Virus record (IMG/VR): IMGVR_UViG_3300020125_000201
Coordinates: 1 to 39,724 of that record
DNA length: 39,724 bases
Direction: 5' to 3' (one strand)
From: a virus
Shown here: one piece after another, positions 7,056 to 14,205 of the stretch
Layout of the letters: every line of letters starts with the position of its first letter
Numbering within the stretch: position 1 is the first letter of the stretch
Position numbers and translations under genes: made by a program
Notes under the pieces: generated by a model
Database searches by the model: none
Told to the model about the DNA's origin: nothing
The model's input: only the letters and a program-made list of their open reading frames with translations

Positions 7056-7061
7056 TACGGT
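7056..7061 (+). promoter_or_regulatory. -10 box TACGGT, leaderless start for gene 7068
   Basis: TACGGT is followed by 6 bases and ATG 7068. The 16 bases CCGAGTACGGTTACGG (7051-7066) are repeated exactly at 8841-8856, before gene 8858. No TTGC -35 is present. This is a different promoter class from the cassette, yet the gene it drives carries the cassette-type start codons. Confidence 0.62.
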
Positions 7062-7067
7062 TACGGC

Positions 7068-7376
7068 ATGAGCCAATCGGACGACACCGCCGAGACGACC
7101 GACTACGAGGTGCGCCTGGCCTACCTGCTGGCCGACGTGGGCCGCTGGGCCGAGCTGGACGACGCCCGCCGCAGCCGGGTGGCCGCCGCCTACCTGGAGA
7201 CGCACCCGGACCTGGTGGCCCTGCTGCTGTCGGTGGGCCACCCCGATCACCTGCACCACGCCGAGGCGCTGGGCGCCGCCCAGGCCGAGCTGCTGGGCCG
7301 CCCGCTGGAGTGGGACGACGCCGAGGCCGACGACGTGGCCGAGCTGCTGTCGAAGCTGGCCTGGTCCCACGCCTAG
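7068..7376 (+). CDS. small MSQSD-start hypothetical protein
   Basis: A 102-residue acidic, mainly helical protein starting MSQSDDTAETTDYEV. The start is 27 codons inside the longest open frame; it is chosen because of the TACGGT box 6 bases before it and because the start codons match those of the cassette genes. Residues 16-60 (LAYLLADVGRWAELDDARRSR) look like a helical bundle. It is flanked by terminators T1 and T2 and therefore forms a separate transcription unit. Function unknown. Confidence 0.8.
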   Translation: MSQSDDTAETTDYEVRLAYLLADVGRWAELDDARRSRVAAAYLETHPDLVALLLSVGHPDHLHHAEALGAAQAELLGRPLEWDDAEADDVAELLSKLAWSHA

Positions 7377-7400
7377 AGTCCCGGACCTGGGAATGGTGAC

Positions 7401-7433
7401 CCACCGCCCCCCGCTAGCGCCGGGGGGCGGTGG
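7401..7433 (+). terminator. GC-rich hairpin terminator T2
   Basis: A perfect 13-pair stem, CCACCGCCCCCCG (7401-7413) with its complement at 7421-7433, closes a 7-base loop (CTAGCGC). It follows gene 7068 by 24 bases and should insulate that unit from the terminase operon. It is closely related in sequence to T1 and T3. Confidence 0.8.
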
Positions 7434-7453
7434 CGCGTCCGGGGGACCGTAGG

Positions 7454-7459
7454 CAGACT
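7454..7459 (+). promoter_or_regulatory. weak possible -10 box before the large terminase
   Basis: CAGACT lies 9 bases before ATG 7469, in the string GTAGGCAGACTGGGGC. A similar string, GTAGGACACTGGGGC, precedes the ATG at 20662. Since T2 separates this gene from upstream transcription, some promoter is expected here, but the box fits the TANNNT pattern poorly. Confidence 0.3.
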
Positions 7460-7468
7460 GGGGCGCCG

Positions 7469-8839
7469 ATGAGCGACCTGGCCGAGCTGCCCCTGGAGCT
7501 GCCCCGCCGCGACCCGGGCACGTGGTCCGAGGCCGAGCGCCGCATGGTGGAACAGCCCGAGCTGCTGCGCGCCGAGATAGCCCGCATGACCGACGACGAG
7601 GCCCGCGCCCTGGCCTACGACTGGCGGTTCTGGCGGCGACCAGCGCAGACGTGGCCGCCAGGCGTGTGGCGGGTGTGGATGATGCGGGCGGGGCGCGGGT
7701 TCGGCAAGACCAAGGGCGGGGCCGAGGCGGTGCGCCGCCGGGTGATCACGAGGCGCGCCCGCCAGGTGGGCCTGGTGGCGCCGACCGCGGCGGACGCCCG
7801 GGACGTGATGGTGGAGGGGCCGAGCGGCATCCTGGCCGTGCACCCCGACAGCGAACGCCCGCTGTACGAACCGTCCAAGCGGAAGCTGACCTGGCCGAAC
7901 GGGGCCGTCGGCCACGTGTACAGCGCCGACGAGCCGGACCGGCTGCGCGGCCCCGAACACGACCTGACCTGGAACGACGAACCGGCGAGCTGGAAACGGC
8001 CCGAGGCCTGGGACAACATGCAGCTGGGCCTGCGCGCCGGGCGCGACCCGCGGGCCATCGTGACGATGACCCCGAAGCCGCTGCCGTGGCTGCGGGCGCT
8101 GGCCGATCACCGCAGCACCGTCACGACGGGCGGGGCGACCTACGAGAACGCTGCCAACCTGGCCGACCCGTTCCTGGCCGACGTGCTGGACCGCTACGAG
8201 GGCACCCGCCTGGGCCGCCAGGAGCTGCACGGCCTGTTCCTGGACGACGTGGAGGGCGCCCTGTGGGCGATGCCGACCATCGAGGCGCACCGGGTGCACG
8301 GCTGGCTGCCGGGACCGGCCTGGCAGCTGATCGTGGCGGTGGACCCGCCGGGCGAGACGGCTGAGTGCGGCATCGTGGTCGTGGCCGGGCAGCGGGGTGT
8401 TCCCCGAGGCCAGGCCTACGTGCTGGACGACTCCAGCCTGGCGGGGCCGCCCGAGGTGTGGGCCGCCCAGGTCGTGGCGACCGTCCGGCGGTGGGGCGCC
8501 GAGGCCGCCTACGTGGAGGCCAACCAGGGCGGCGACATGGTGCGGGCCGTGATCCACGCCGTGGACCCGACGCTGAACGTGCGGAAGATCACCGCCAGCC
8601 TGTCGAAGGAACAGCGCGCCCAGCCGGTGGCCACCGCCTACACCCGGGGCCGGGTGCACCACGTGGGCTACTTCGGGATGCTGGAGTCCCAGATGACGAC
8701 GTGGGTGCCCCGCGAGGGCAAATCCCCGGACCGGGTGGACGCCCTGGTGCACGCCATCGTGACCGTCTGCCCCGACCTGGGGATGCCCGTCAGCCAGGCC
8801 GCGGTGCGCAGCGTGGCCGACCGCACCCTGCCCCAGTGA
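7469..8839 (+). CDS. terL: terminase large subunit
   Basis: A 456-residue packaging motor and nuclease. The ATPase Walker A is RAGRGFGKTKGG (G75-T81) and the Walker B is DLTWNDE with D170 and E171. The nuclease domain has candidate metal ligands D292 (VAVDPPG), E350 (YVEANQGG) and D424 (PDRVDAL). The length fits the family. The start at 7469 (MSDLAELPLEL) is chosen because the longer frame from 7430 would begin inside the T2 stem. It translocates DNA into proheads through the portal encoded at 9570 and cuts the concatemer. Confidence 0.95.
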   Translation: MSDLAELPLELPRRDPGTWSEAERRMVEQPELLRAEIARMTDDEARALAYDWRFWRRPAQTWPPGVWRVWMMRAGRGFGKTKGGAEAVRRRVITRRARQVGLVAPTAADARDVMVEGPSGILAVHPDSERPLYEPSKRKLTWPNGAVGHVYSADEPDRLRGPEHDLTWNDEPASWKRPEAWDNMQLGLRAGRDPRAIVTMTPKPLPWLRALADHRSTVTTGGATYENAANLADPFLADVLDRYEGTRLGRQELHGLFLDDVEGALWAMPTIEAHRVHGWLPGPAWQLIVAVDPPGETAECGIVVVAGQRGVPRGQAYVLDDSSLAGPPEVWAAQVVATVRRWGAEAAYVEANQGGDMVRAVIHAVDPTLNVRKITASLSKEQRAQPVATAYTRGRVHHVGYFGMLESQMTTWVPREGKSPDRVDALVHAIVTVCPDLGMPVSQAAVRSVADRTLPQ

Positions 8840-8845
8840 TCCGAG

Positions 8846-8851
8846 TACGGT
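8846..8851 (+). promoter_or_regulatory. -10 box TACGGT, leaderless start for gene 8858
   Basis: Second copy of CCGAGTACGGTTACGG (8841-8856), placing TACGGT 6 bases before ATG 8858. It starts immediately after the large terminase stop at 8839. Confidence 0.6.
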
Positions 8852-8857
8852 TACGGG

Positions 8858-9172
8858 ATGCCACGGCCCCGGACCAAGGGCGACGCCTACAGCATCCGCC
8901 TGTCGGTGGAGGCTGACGCCGAGCTGAAACGGCGGGCCGCCGAGAAGGGCGTGCCGCCCCGCATCTGGCTGGAGTCGGCCCTGGAGACGGCCCTGGCGAC
9001 GAAACGGCCGCCGGTGGCCACAACCACCCAGGCGCGCCCGCCACCGGCCCCACGGCGCAACGTGGCGGCTGTGGCGACGCCCTGCGGGCACCCGAAGGCC
9101 GCCCGCCGTCCCGAGGGCAAGATTCCGGGGCTGACGGTGTGCACCGACTGCGGCGCGAAGCTGGCCGGGTGA
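8858..9172 (+). CDS. ribbon-helix-helix-like protein with C-terminal zinc ribbon
   Basis: A 104-residue protein. Residues about 10-45 (YSIRLSVEADAELKRRAAEKG, then PPRIWLESALE) resemble a ribbon-helix-helix DNA-binding domain: a strand with alternating residues followed by two helices. A proline-rich linker leads to CGHPKAARRPEG and VCTDCGAKL, a probable zinc ribbon. It has its own leaderless promoter, so it may be a regulator of the head operon; that is inference. It ends in a GTGA overlap with the next gene. Confidence 0.75.
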   Translation: MPRPRTKGDAYSIRLSVEADAELKRRAAEKGVPPRIWLESALETALATKRPPVATTTQARPPPAPRRNVAAVATPCGHPKAARRPEGKIPGLTVCTDCGAKLAG

Positions 9173-9483
9173 CGTTCCTGCTGCTGGTCCTGATGAGCGC
9201 GGCCACGTATCGCCTGACCCGGCTGCTGGCCGTGGACAGCTGGCCGCCGGTGGCCGGGCCGAGGGAGCGGTTCAGCGCCGCCCACGAGGGCAGCTGGCTG
9301 ACCTACCTGTGGAATTGCCCGTTCTGCGTGGGGGTGTGGGCGGCCGGGTTCGTGACGCTGCTGGTCTGGGTGTTCATCCGCAACGATGGCCCGGGCCTGC
9401 CGCTGCCGGTGCTGTGGTGGGGGGCCGTGGCCGGGATCGCCAGCCTGGTCTACGAGGTGCTGGCCCGACTCCCCGACGTGTGA
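9169..9483 (+). CDS. DUF1360-like membrane protein
   Basis: Read from the GTG of the GTGA overlap, it encodes 104 residues with an N-terminal hydrophobic stretch (TFLLLVLMSAATYRL), the block WLTYLWNCPFCVGVWAAG with a CPFC pair, and two more hydrophobic segments. This pattern matches DUF1360-type membrane proteins frequent in actinophages. An ATG ten codons upstream is possible, but would overlap the previous gene by about 34 bases. The role in this position, between terminase and portal, is unknown. Confidence 0.8.
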   Translation: MTFLLLVLMSAATYRLTRLLAVDSWPPVAGPRERFSAAHEGSWLTYLWNCPFCVGVWAAGFVTLLVWVFIRNDGPGLPLPVLWWGAVAGIASLVYEVLARLPDV

Positions 9484-9495
9484 CAATCGCCCGAA

Positions 9496-9558
9496 TACGA
9501 TTCCCCCGAATGTCACACCGAGCGCGGCGGGGCTGTCCGACCTGGTGATTCACGTGAA
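9496..9558 (+). promoter_or_regulatory. regulatory gap before portal: TACGAT box and palindrome TTCACGTGAA
   Basis: The 86-base gap before the portal gene holds TACGAT (9496-9501), 8 bases from an ATG at 9510 that opens a 12-codon frame, and a perfect 10-base palindrome TTCACGTGAA (9549-9558), 11 bases before the portal GTG. An AACAAT sequence (9558-9563) lies 6 bases before that GTG and could be a weak -10 box. The mini frame could be a leader peptide or chance. Confidence 0.4.
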
Positions 9559-9569
9559 ACAATGGCGCC

Positions 9570-11555
9570 GTGCCTGACACCCGGCTGAGGCCCGCCCCGG
9601 CCGAGCACCGCCCGAACGCCATGGTGGCCGCGGCCAGCGTGATCACCGACGCCCGGGTGCCGGTCCGCCGGATGGACACCTGGCAGGAAGAGGCCTGGAG
9701 CTTCTACGACACGGTGGGCGAGCTGCGCTACGCCGTGACGTACGTGGCCAACAGCCTGTCGCGCTGCCAGCTGATGGCGGCCAGCCCGGGGACACCCGAC
9801 GACCCGACGCCGATCCCGATGGACGTGGGGCCTGCGGTGGACGCCATCGCCCGCCTGGCCGGTGGAGTCGTGGGCCAAACCCAGATGCTGGCCGCGTTCG
9901 GGGTCACGCTGTCGGTGCCCGGCATCGGCTACCTGGTCGGGGAGCCGACCGACGCCGGGGAGACGTGGACCGTGTACGCCCCCGACGTGATCCGATCCCA
10001 GGGCCAGAAGGGCGCCGCCACCTACGCCGTGCAGGTCGGGGACACCGAGTGGCGCGACCTGCCCGCCGAGGCGCTGGTGGTGCAGTGCTGGACCCCGAAC
10101 CGGCGCAAGCTGTGGGAGCCGGACAGTGCCGTGCGCGCCGTCCTGGGGGTGCTGCGCGAGATTCAGCTGCTGGACGAGCGCATCCACGCCGACGCCACCA
10201 GCCGCCTGGCCGGGGCCGGGGTGTTCGTGCTGCCGACCGAGGCCGAGTTCCCGCGCCGCCGCCCCGACGACCCCGAAGAGGACCCGTTCACCGAGCAGCT
10301 GCTGGAGGCCATGACGGTCCCCATCAAGAACCGGGAGTCGGCCGCCGCCGTGGTGCCGCTGCTGGTCCGCCTGCCCGGCCAGTACGCCGCCGCGGTCCGC
10401 CACATCAGCCTGGCCACCGCGTTCGACGCGAAGATTCTGGACCTGCGGGAGTCCGCCATCCGGCGCCTGGCCGTCGGCCTGGACCTGCCCCCCGAGGTGG
10501 TCCTGGGCCTGGCCGACGTGAACCATTGGACGGCCTGGGCGGTGGAAGAGGGCGCGGTAAAGCTGCACGTAGAGCCGAAGATGGAGGTGATTTGCGACGC
10601 CCTGACGGTCGGCTACCTGCGGCCCGCCCTGGCGGCCGCGGGGGCTGATCCTGACAGCGCCGTGGTCTGGTACGACGCCAGCGACCTGCGGGTGCGCCCG
10701 GACCGATCCCAGACGAGCCTAGCCCTGTACGACCGGGGCGAGCTGAACGGGGACGCCGCCCGCCGGGAGAACGGGTTTGACGACGGCGACGCCCCCGACA
10801 TGGAAGAGCTGCGCACCATGGTCGTGATCCACACCGCGCTGCAGAATCCCGACCAGCTGGCCACCGTGATCCCGTTCCTGGACAACCTGGTGGAGCGGGC
10901 GCAGGGCGCCATCGGGGTGCTGCCGAACCCGACGCCGCCACCGGGCGGCCCGACCGGCGGCGACGGGGGCACCAGCCCGCCGCCGATCACGCCGGGCGGT
11001 GGGGATCGGGGCACGAAGCCGGTGGCGCCGAGCCTGCCCGCCGTCGGCCCGCCGAAGGGTGTGGTGGGCCGCCCGCCCCGCACCCGGCCACCCCGCACCG
11101 GCCCACCGGGAGGCCGGGGCCGCCCACCCCGCAGCGGCACCGGGCCGCCGCCCCGAGTCGTGACGGGGGCCGCCGACCCTGAGACGAACGGGCACCGTCG
11201 GCCCCGAGGCCTGCCCGACGCCCTGCTGGCCGCCTGTGATGGCTTGGTATCCCGGGCGCTGAAACACGCCGGGAACCGCCTGCGTACGAAGGCCGGGATG
11301 CGCGGCGACGACGGCTGCCCGGCGCCGAGCGCGCACACCTGTGTTCCGGCGGGGACGCTGGACCTGCTGGGCATCGACGCCTGCCTGGCCGGGGCCTGGG
11401 ACCGGGTGCCCGAGGTGGCCGACCGCTACGACGTGGACGGCGAGGCGCTGCGCCGCAGCCTGGACGGCTACGCCCGCAGCCTGCTGGCCAGCGGCACCCC
11501 GCACACCTACGACACGCTGGCCGAGGCGTTCGGGTACGAATCCCACCTGGGATGA
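9570..11555 (+). CDS. portal protein
   Basis: A 661-residue protein with GTG start. The N-terminal block (WQEEAWSFYDTVGELRYAVTY, then ANSLSRCQL) and the following body with ELRDL-type helices and GLDLPPEVVLG LAD match actinophage portal proteins, which form the dodecameric DNA channel at the capsid vertex. Residues about 450-540 are a long proline/glycine-rich linker. The last 130 residues (LLAACDGLVSRALKHAGNRLR...) form an extra helical C-terminal part. It overlaps the MuF-like gene by ATGA, the usual neighbour. Confidence 0.92.
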   Translation: MPDTRLRPAPAEHRPNAMVAAASVITDARVPVRRMDTWQEEAWSFYDTVGELRYAVTYVANSLSRCQLMAASPGTPDDPTPIPMDVGPAVDAIARLAGGVVGQTQMLAAFGVTLSVPGIGYLVGEPTDAGETWTVYAPDVIRSQGQKGAATYAVQVGDTEWRDLPAEALVVQCWTPNRRKLWEPDSAVRAVLGVLREIQLLDERIHADATSRLAGAGVFVLPTEAEFPRRRPDDPEEDPFTEQLLEAMTVPIKNRESAAAVVPLLVRLPGQYAAAVRHISLATAFDAKILDLRESAIRRLAVGLDLPPEVVLGLADVNHWTAWAVEEGAVKLHVEPKMEVICDALTVGYLRPALAAAGADPDSAVVWYDASDLRVRPDRSQTSLALYDRGELNGDAARRENGFDDGDAPDMEELRTMVVIHTALQNPDQLATVIPFLDNLVERAQGAIGVLPNPTPPPGGPTGGDGGTSPPPITPGGGDRGTKPVAPSLPAVGPPKGVVGRPPRTRPPRTGPPGGRGRPPRSGTGPPPRVVTGAADPETNGHRRPRGLPDALLAACDGLVSRALKHAGNRLRTKAGMRGDDGCPAPSAHTCVPAGTLDLLGIDACLAGAWDRVPEVADRYDVDGEALRRSLDGYARSLLASGTPHTYDTLAEAFGYESHLG

Positions 11556-13552
11556 CCGAGCAGGCCGACCTGGCCCACGAGCATCAGCGCCAGATCAGCG
11601 AGGCCGCCGACGCCCTGGTGAAGGTCATCATGGCCGACCTGGCCGCCGTGGTCACGGCCGCCTGGAGCCGGGCCACGAACCCGCACACCTACACGATCAC
11701 GGCCGCCGGGTGGGACCCCGCCGCGCTGGGGCCGATCGCCGCGTGGCAGCCGCCGCCGCAGGCCGACGCCATCCTGACCGAGACGTTCAAGGACGGGGGG
11801 ATCACCGCCGTGGTGTCGGCCGGGATGACCAGCCCCGCCGCGAAGCTGGCCGGTGACGCCGCCCTGACCGGGCCGGTGTTCGACCGGGCCGCCGAGGACT
11901 ACCTGAGCGTGGCCAGCAACCGGCTGGTCGGCATCGGGGACGCCGCCTGGAACGAGGCCCGCAGCACCCTGACCGACGCCTTCGGGACGGGGGTGCCCCG
12001 CGAGCAGATGAAGCCGCTGCTGCAGGACGTGCTGGACGTGACCGAGCACCGGGCCGACACGATCGCCCGCACCGAGGTGAACATGGCGGCCAACGCCGGG
12101 GTGCAGTCGTGGGGCAGCGTCCTGTCGGACGCCGGGTTCGTCACCACGAAGGTGTGGTTCGCGATGGACGACGCACGGACCCGCCCGACGCACCGGGAGG
12201 CCGACGGCCAGGAGGTGCCGCTGGACGAGCCGTTCAACGTGGGCGGCTACGACCTGGACTTTCCCGGCGACCCGAACGGCCCCGCCGAAGAGGTGGTGAA
12301 TTGCCGCTGCACCCACCTGATCCAGACGGCCGAGGGCGCGGTGGAGGGCGGCGACGACGGCGAGGACGGCGGCGACGAGCTGCCCGAGTGGATGGACCGC
12401 GAGGTGTGGCGGAACGCCCACGACAAGGTGGGCGCCCTGGACTGGACCGACCCGAGGGCGGTGGCCCGCCGGGCCGGGGGCGACCTGGCCCCCACCGAGC
12501 AGCTGATGGAGGTGCAGCGCGCCATCCAGCAGGTGGGCGACCAGATTTACCAGCGGGCGCTGTGGCTGGCCGATGCCGAGGCCGACCAGGTGCCCGAGAT
12601 GTACACCGAGGCTGAGCGGGAGAAAGCCCTGCAGGCCTGGTCGAAGGCCCGCACCAAATCGAACGACGTGTGGAACGCGGCATTCCGCGACTACCAGGCC
12701 GCCAACCCGGGGACGGGCGCCGCCGACGCCACGAGGGCCGCCGACGCCAACGCCAAGGTGAAGCGGGCGGTGACGGCCGAGAACAAAGCGCAGGCCCACC
12801 TGCAGACGATCCGCGACGCCCAGGCCTGGTGGGAGTCCGACCCGGCCGCCGCCCAGCTGGCCCAGGGCTACCGCGACGCCCTGGCCGAGCTACGCCCGTT
12901 CACGGCCGAGGGCCGGGACCCGACGTTCATCGCCAGCAGCGACGCCGACACGTTCCACCGCCGCAACCTGGCCAACAGCGGCTGGAACCGGGCCACGAGC
13001 GCCGCCGACGACCGCTGGGCGCAGGAGCTGATCACCGAGGCCGCCGACTACTACCCGGACGAGTGGCGGCAGCGCATGTTCGACTACGACATTGTGGCCG
13101 GGAAGGTGCAGCGGGGCTACCAGGTGGAGCGCGACCACGTGGTGACCATCGCGGTGTCCGAGGCGAAGAAGGGCGTCATGCCGGGCACCGGCGCCCGCAC
13201 CATCAGTGGGTTCGGCACCAGCGTCCACGAGCTGGGCCACCTGGCCGAGACGGCCGACCCGAGGCTACGGGCGCTAGAGTGGTCGTTCCTGCACGAGCGG
13301 ACCGCCACGGTGACCGAGGACGCCTGGGGCCTGACGGTGAAGCGGGAGCGGAAACGGGCCATGGCCTGGTCCCGGTCCGAGACGGGCTGGGACGACCACT
13401 TCGCCGCCACCTACTTCGGGCGGGACTACGGTGACGGTCCGCGGTCGTACTACGAAATCACGAGCATGAGCATGGAGAGTGCCTTCTTGAACACGAACCC
13501 GCTGGACCTGGCCCACCGCCAGTGGATTCTGGGCGTCCTGGCGGTGCTGTGA
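11552..13552 (+). CDS. MuF-like minor head protein fused to an HELGH metallopeptidase-like domain
   Basis: A 666-residue protein. Residues about 172-255 carry the MuF pattern: ARTEVNMAANAG, TRPTHREADGQ, FPGDPNGPAEEVVNCRCTHL. After an acidic linker comes a charged helical section (about 300-450), and then a C-terminal domain with VHELGHLAE, the HExxH zinc-protease motif at H559-H563. A candidate third ligand is E635 or E642 in YYEITSMSMES. MuF proteins sit inside the head and can be injected with DNA. C-terminal enzyme domains on MuF proteins are known, and this one is probably a zinc peptidase acting in the capsid or in the host. Confidence 0.85.
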   Translation: MTEQADLAHEHQRQISEAADALVKVIMADLAAVVTAAWSRATNPHTYTITAAGWDPAALGPIAAWQPPPQADAILTETFKDGGITAVVSAGMTSPAAKLAGDAALTGPVFDRAAEDYLSVASNRLVGIGDAAWNEARSTLTDAFGTGVPREQMKPLLQDVLDVTEHRADTIARTEVNMAANAGVQSWGSVLSDAGFVTTKVWFAMDDARTRPTHREADGQEVPLDEPFNVGGYDLDFPGDPNGPAEEVVNCRCTHLIQTAEGAVEGGDDGEDGGDELPEWMDREVWRNAHDKVGALDWTDPRAVARRAGGDLAPTEQLMEVQRAIQQVGDQIYQRALWLADAEADQVPEMYTEAEREKALQAWSKARTKSNDVWNAAFRDYQAANPGTGAADATRAADANAKVKRAVTAENKAQAHLQTIRDAQAWWESDPAAAQLAQGYRDALAELRPFTAEGRDPTFIASSDADTFHRRNLANSGWNRATSAADDRWAQELITEAADYYPDEWRQRMFDYDIVAGKVQRGYQVERDHVVTIAVSEAKKGVMPGTGARTISGFGTSVHELGHLAETADPRLRALEWSFLHERTATVTEDAWGLTVKRERKRAMAWSRSETGWDDHFAATYFGRDYGDGPRSYYEITSMSMESAFLNTNPLDLAHRQWILGVLAVL

Positions 13553-13839
13553 TGGTGCGCGCCGTGTACCTGGGCATCCGCCTGACCGTGGACTGGGACC
13601 AGCGGATGATCGTGGACACGCCCAGCGCGCAGGCGCTGGTGGAGGACGCCATGGAGTGGGGCCGCCGCAGCACCAGCCCGATGTGGACGCCGACCGGCCC
13701 CGGGGTGCCGTACGACCCGCCGCCGGGCACCCAGGAATGGGACGTGTGGGTGGCCTGGTGCCTGCAGCACGCCGACCGCGACGCCCAGGTGCCCCGCCCG
13801 GTGATCGTGTCCACCCCGATAGACGGGCTGGTGTACTAG
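13552..13839 (+). CDS. small hypothetical head-region protein
   Basis: A 95-residue protein starting at the ATG of the TGATG overlap with the MuF-like gene (MVRAVYLGIRLTVDWDQ). An ATG ten codons upstream would overlap the MuF-like gene by 31 bases. It has strands at the ends and a QALVEDAMEWGRR helix. No family recognised. Coupling suggests it is made with the MuF-like protein. Confidence 0.75.
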   Translation: MVRAVYLGIRLTVDWDQRMIVDTPSAQALVEDAMEWGRRSTSPMWTPTGPGVPYDPPPGTQEWDVWVAWCLQHADRDAQVPRPVIVSTPIDGLVY

Positions 13840-13848
13840 CGGGCGGTG

Positions 13849-13854
13849 TACCGT
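13849..13854 (+). promoter_or_regulatory. -10 box TACCGT within an inverted repeat, leaderless for gene 13862
   Basis: TACCGT is followed by 7 bases and ATG 13862. It lies in the 8-base centre of the inverted repeat GGGCGG (13841-13846) and CCGCCC (13855-13860). The dyad could be an operator, or a weak hairpin ending the upstream transcript. Confidence 0.55.
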
Positions 13855-13861
13855 CCGCCCC

Positions 13862-14173
13862 ATGAGCGACACCGAGCAGACGACCCCCGAGTGGTCCGGC
13901 CCCATCGCGGCCGCCGACCAGGAGGGCGAGGACATGCGCGGCGACGGCATCAGCGAGGCGGTGCCGTTCGTCCCTGCGCCGACCGACGAGGGCGCCGGGG
14001 GCGCCGCCGCCCAGGGCCTGGTGCACAGCGAGAAGGGCACGGCGAACCCGCCCGACCCCGACCCGTACGCCATCGGTGGCGGCTGGTACCAATTCCCCGA
14101 CGGGTCGAAGGTGCAGGGCCGGGCCGAGGCCGTCACGCACCTGACCGAGCACCCCGAGGCCACCACCAGCTGA
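13862..14173 (+). CDS. small hypothetical protein in the head operon
   Basis: A 103-residue acidic, apparently disordered N-terminus (MSDTEQTTPEWSG...) followed by a conserved-looking block IGGGWYQFPDGSKVQGRAEA, which could be a small beta unit. It is encoded between the MuF-like and protease genes and has its own leaderless promoter. It could be a head accessory protein, but the sequence shows no known family. Confidence 0.75.
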   Translation: MSDTEQTTPEWSGPIAAADQEGEDMRGDGISEAVPFVPAPTDEGAGGAAAQGLVHSEKGTANPPDPDPYAIGGGWYQFPDGSKVQGRAEAVTHLTEHPEATTS

Positions 14174-14199
14174 CACGCTGAACACGCGCAGCGTACGAT
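14170..14199 (+). promoter_or_regulatory. promoter of the capsid protease gene
   Basis: A -35-like CTGACA (14170-14175), an 18-base spacer and TACGAT (14194-14199), then 6 bases and ATG 14206. The 11 bases TGAACACGCGC (14179-14189) recur at 16656-16666 in the leader of the major capsid gene, suggesting common control. Confidence 0.58.
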
Positions 14200-14205
14200 C
14201 CGCCC

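Noticed and set aside
9510-9548. 12-codon frame behind a TACGAT box
   Set aside because: Too short to support as a gene; kept only as part of the regulatory gap because the gap to the box is 8 bases and no family can be seen.
13641-13653. GGAGG plus ATG inside gene 13552 as an internal start
   Set aside because: The sequence arises from Val-Glu-Asp-Ala-Met codons, falls at no domain boundary and is expected by chance at this base composition.
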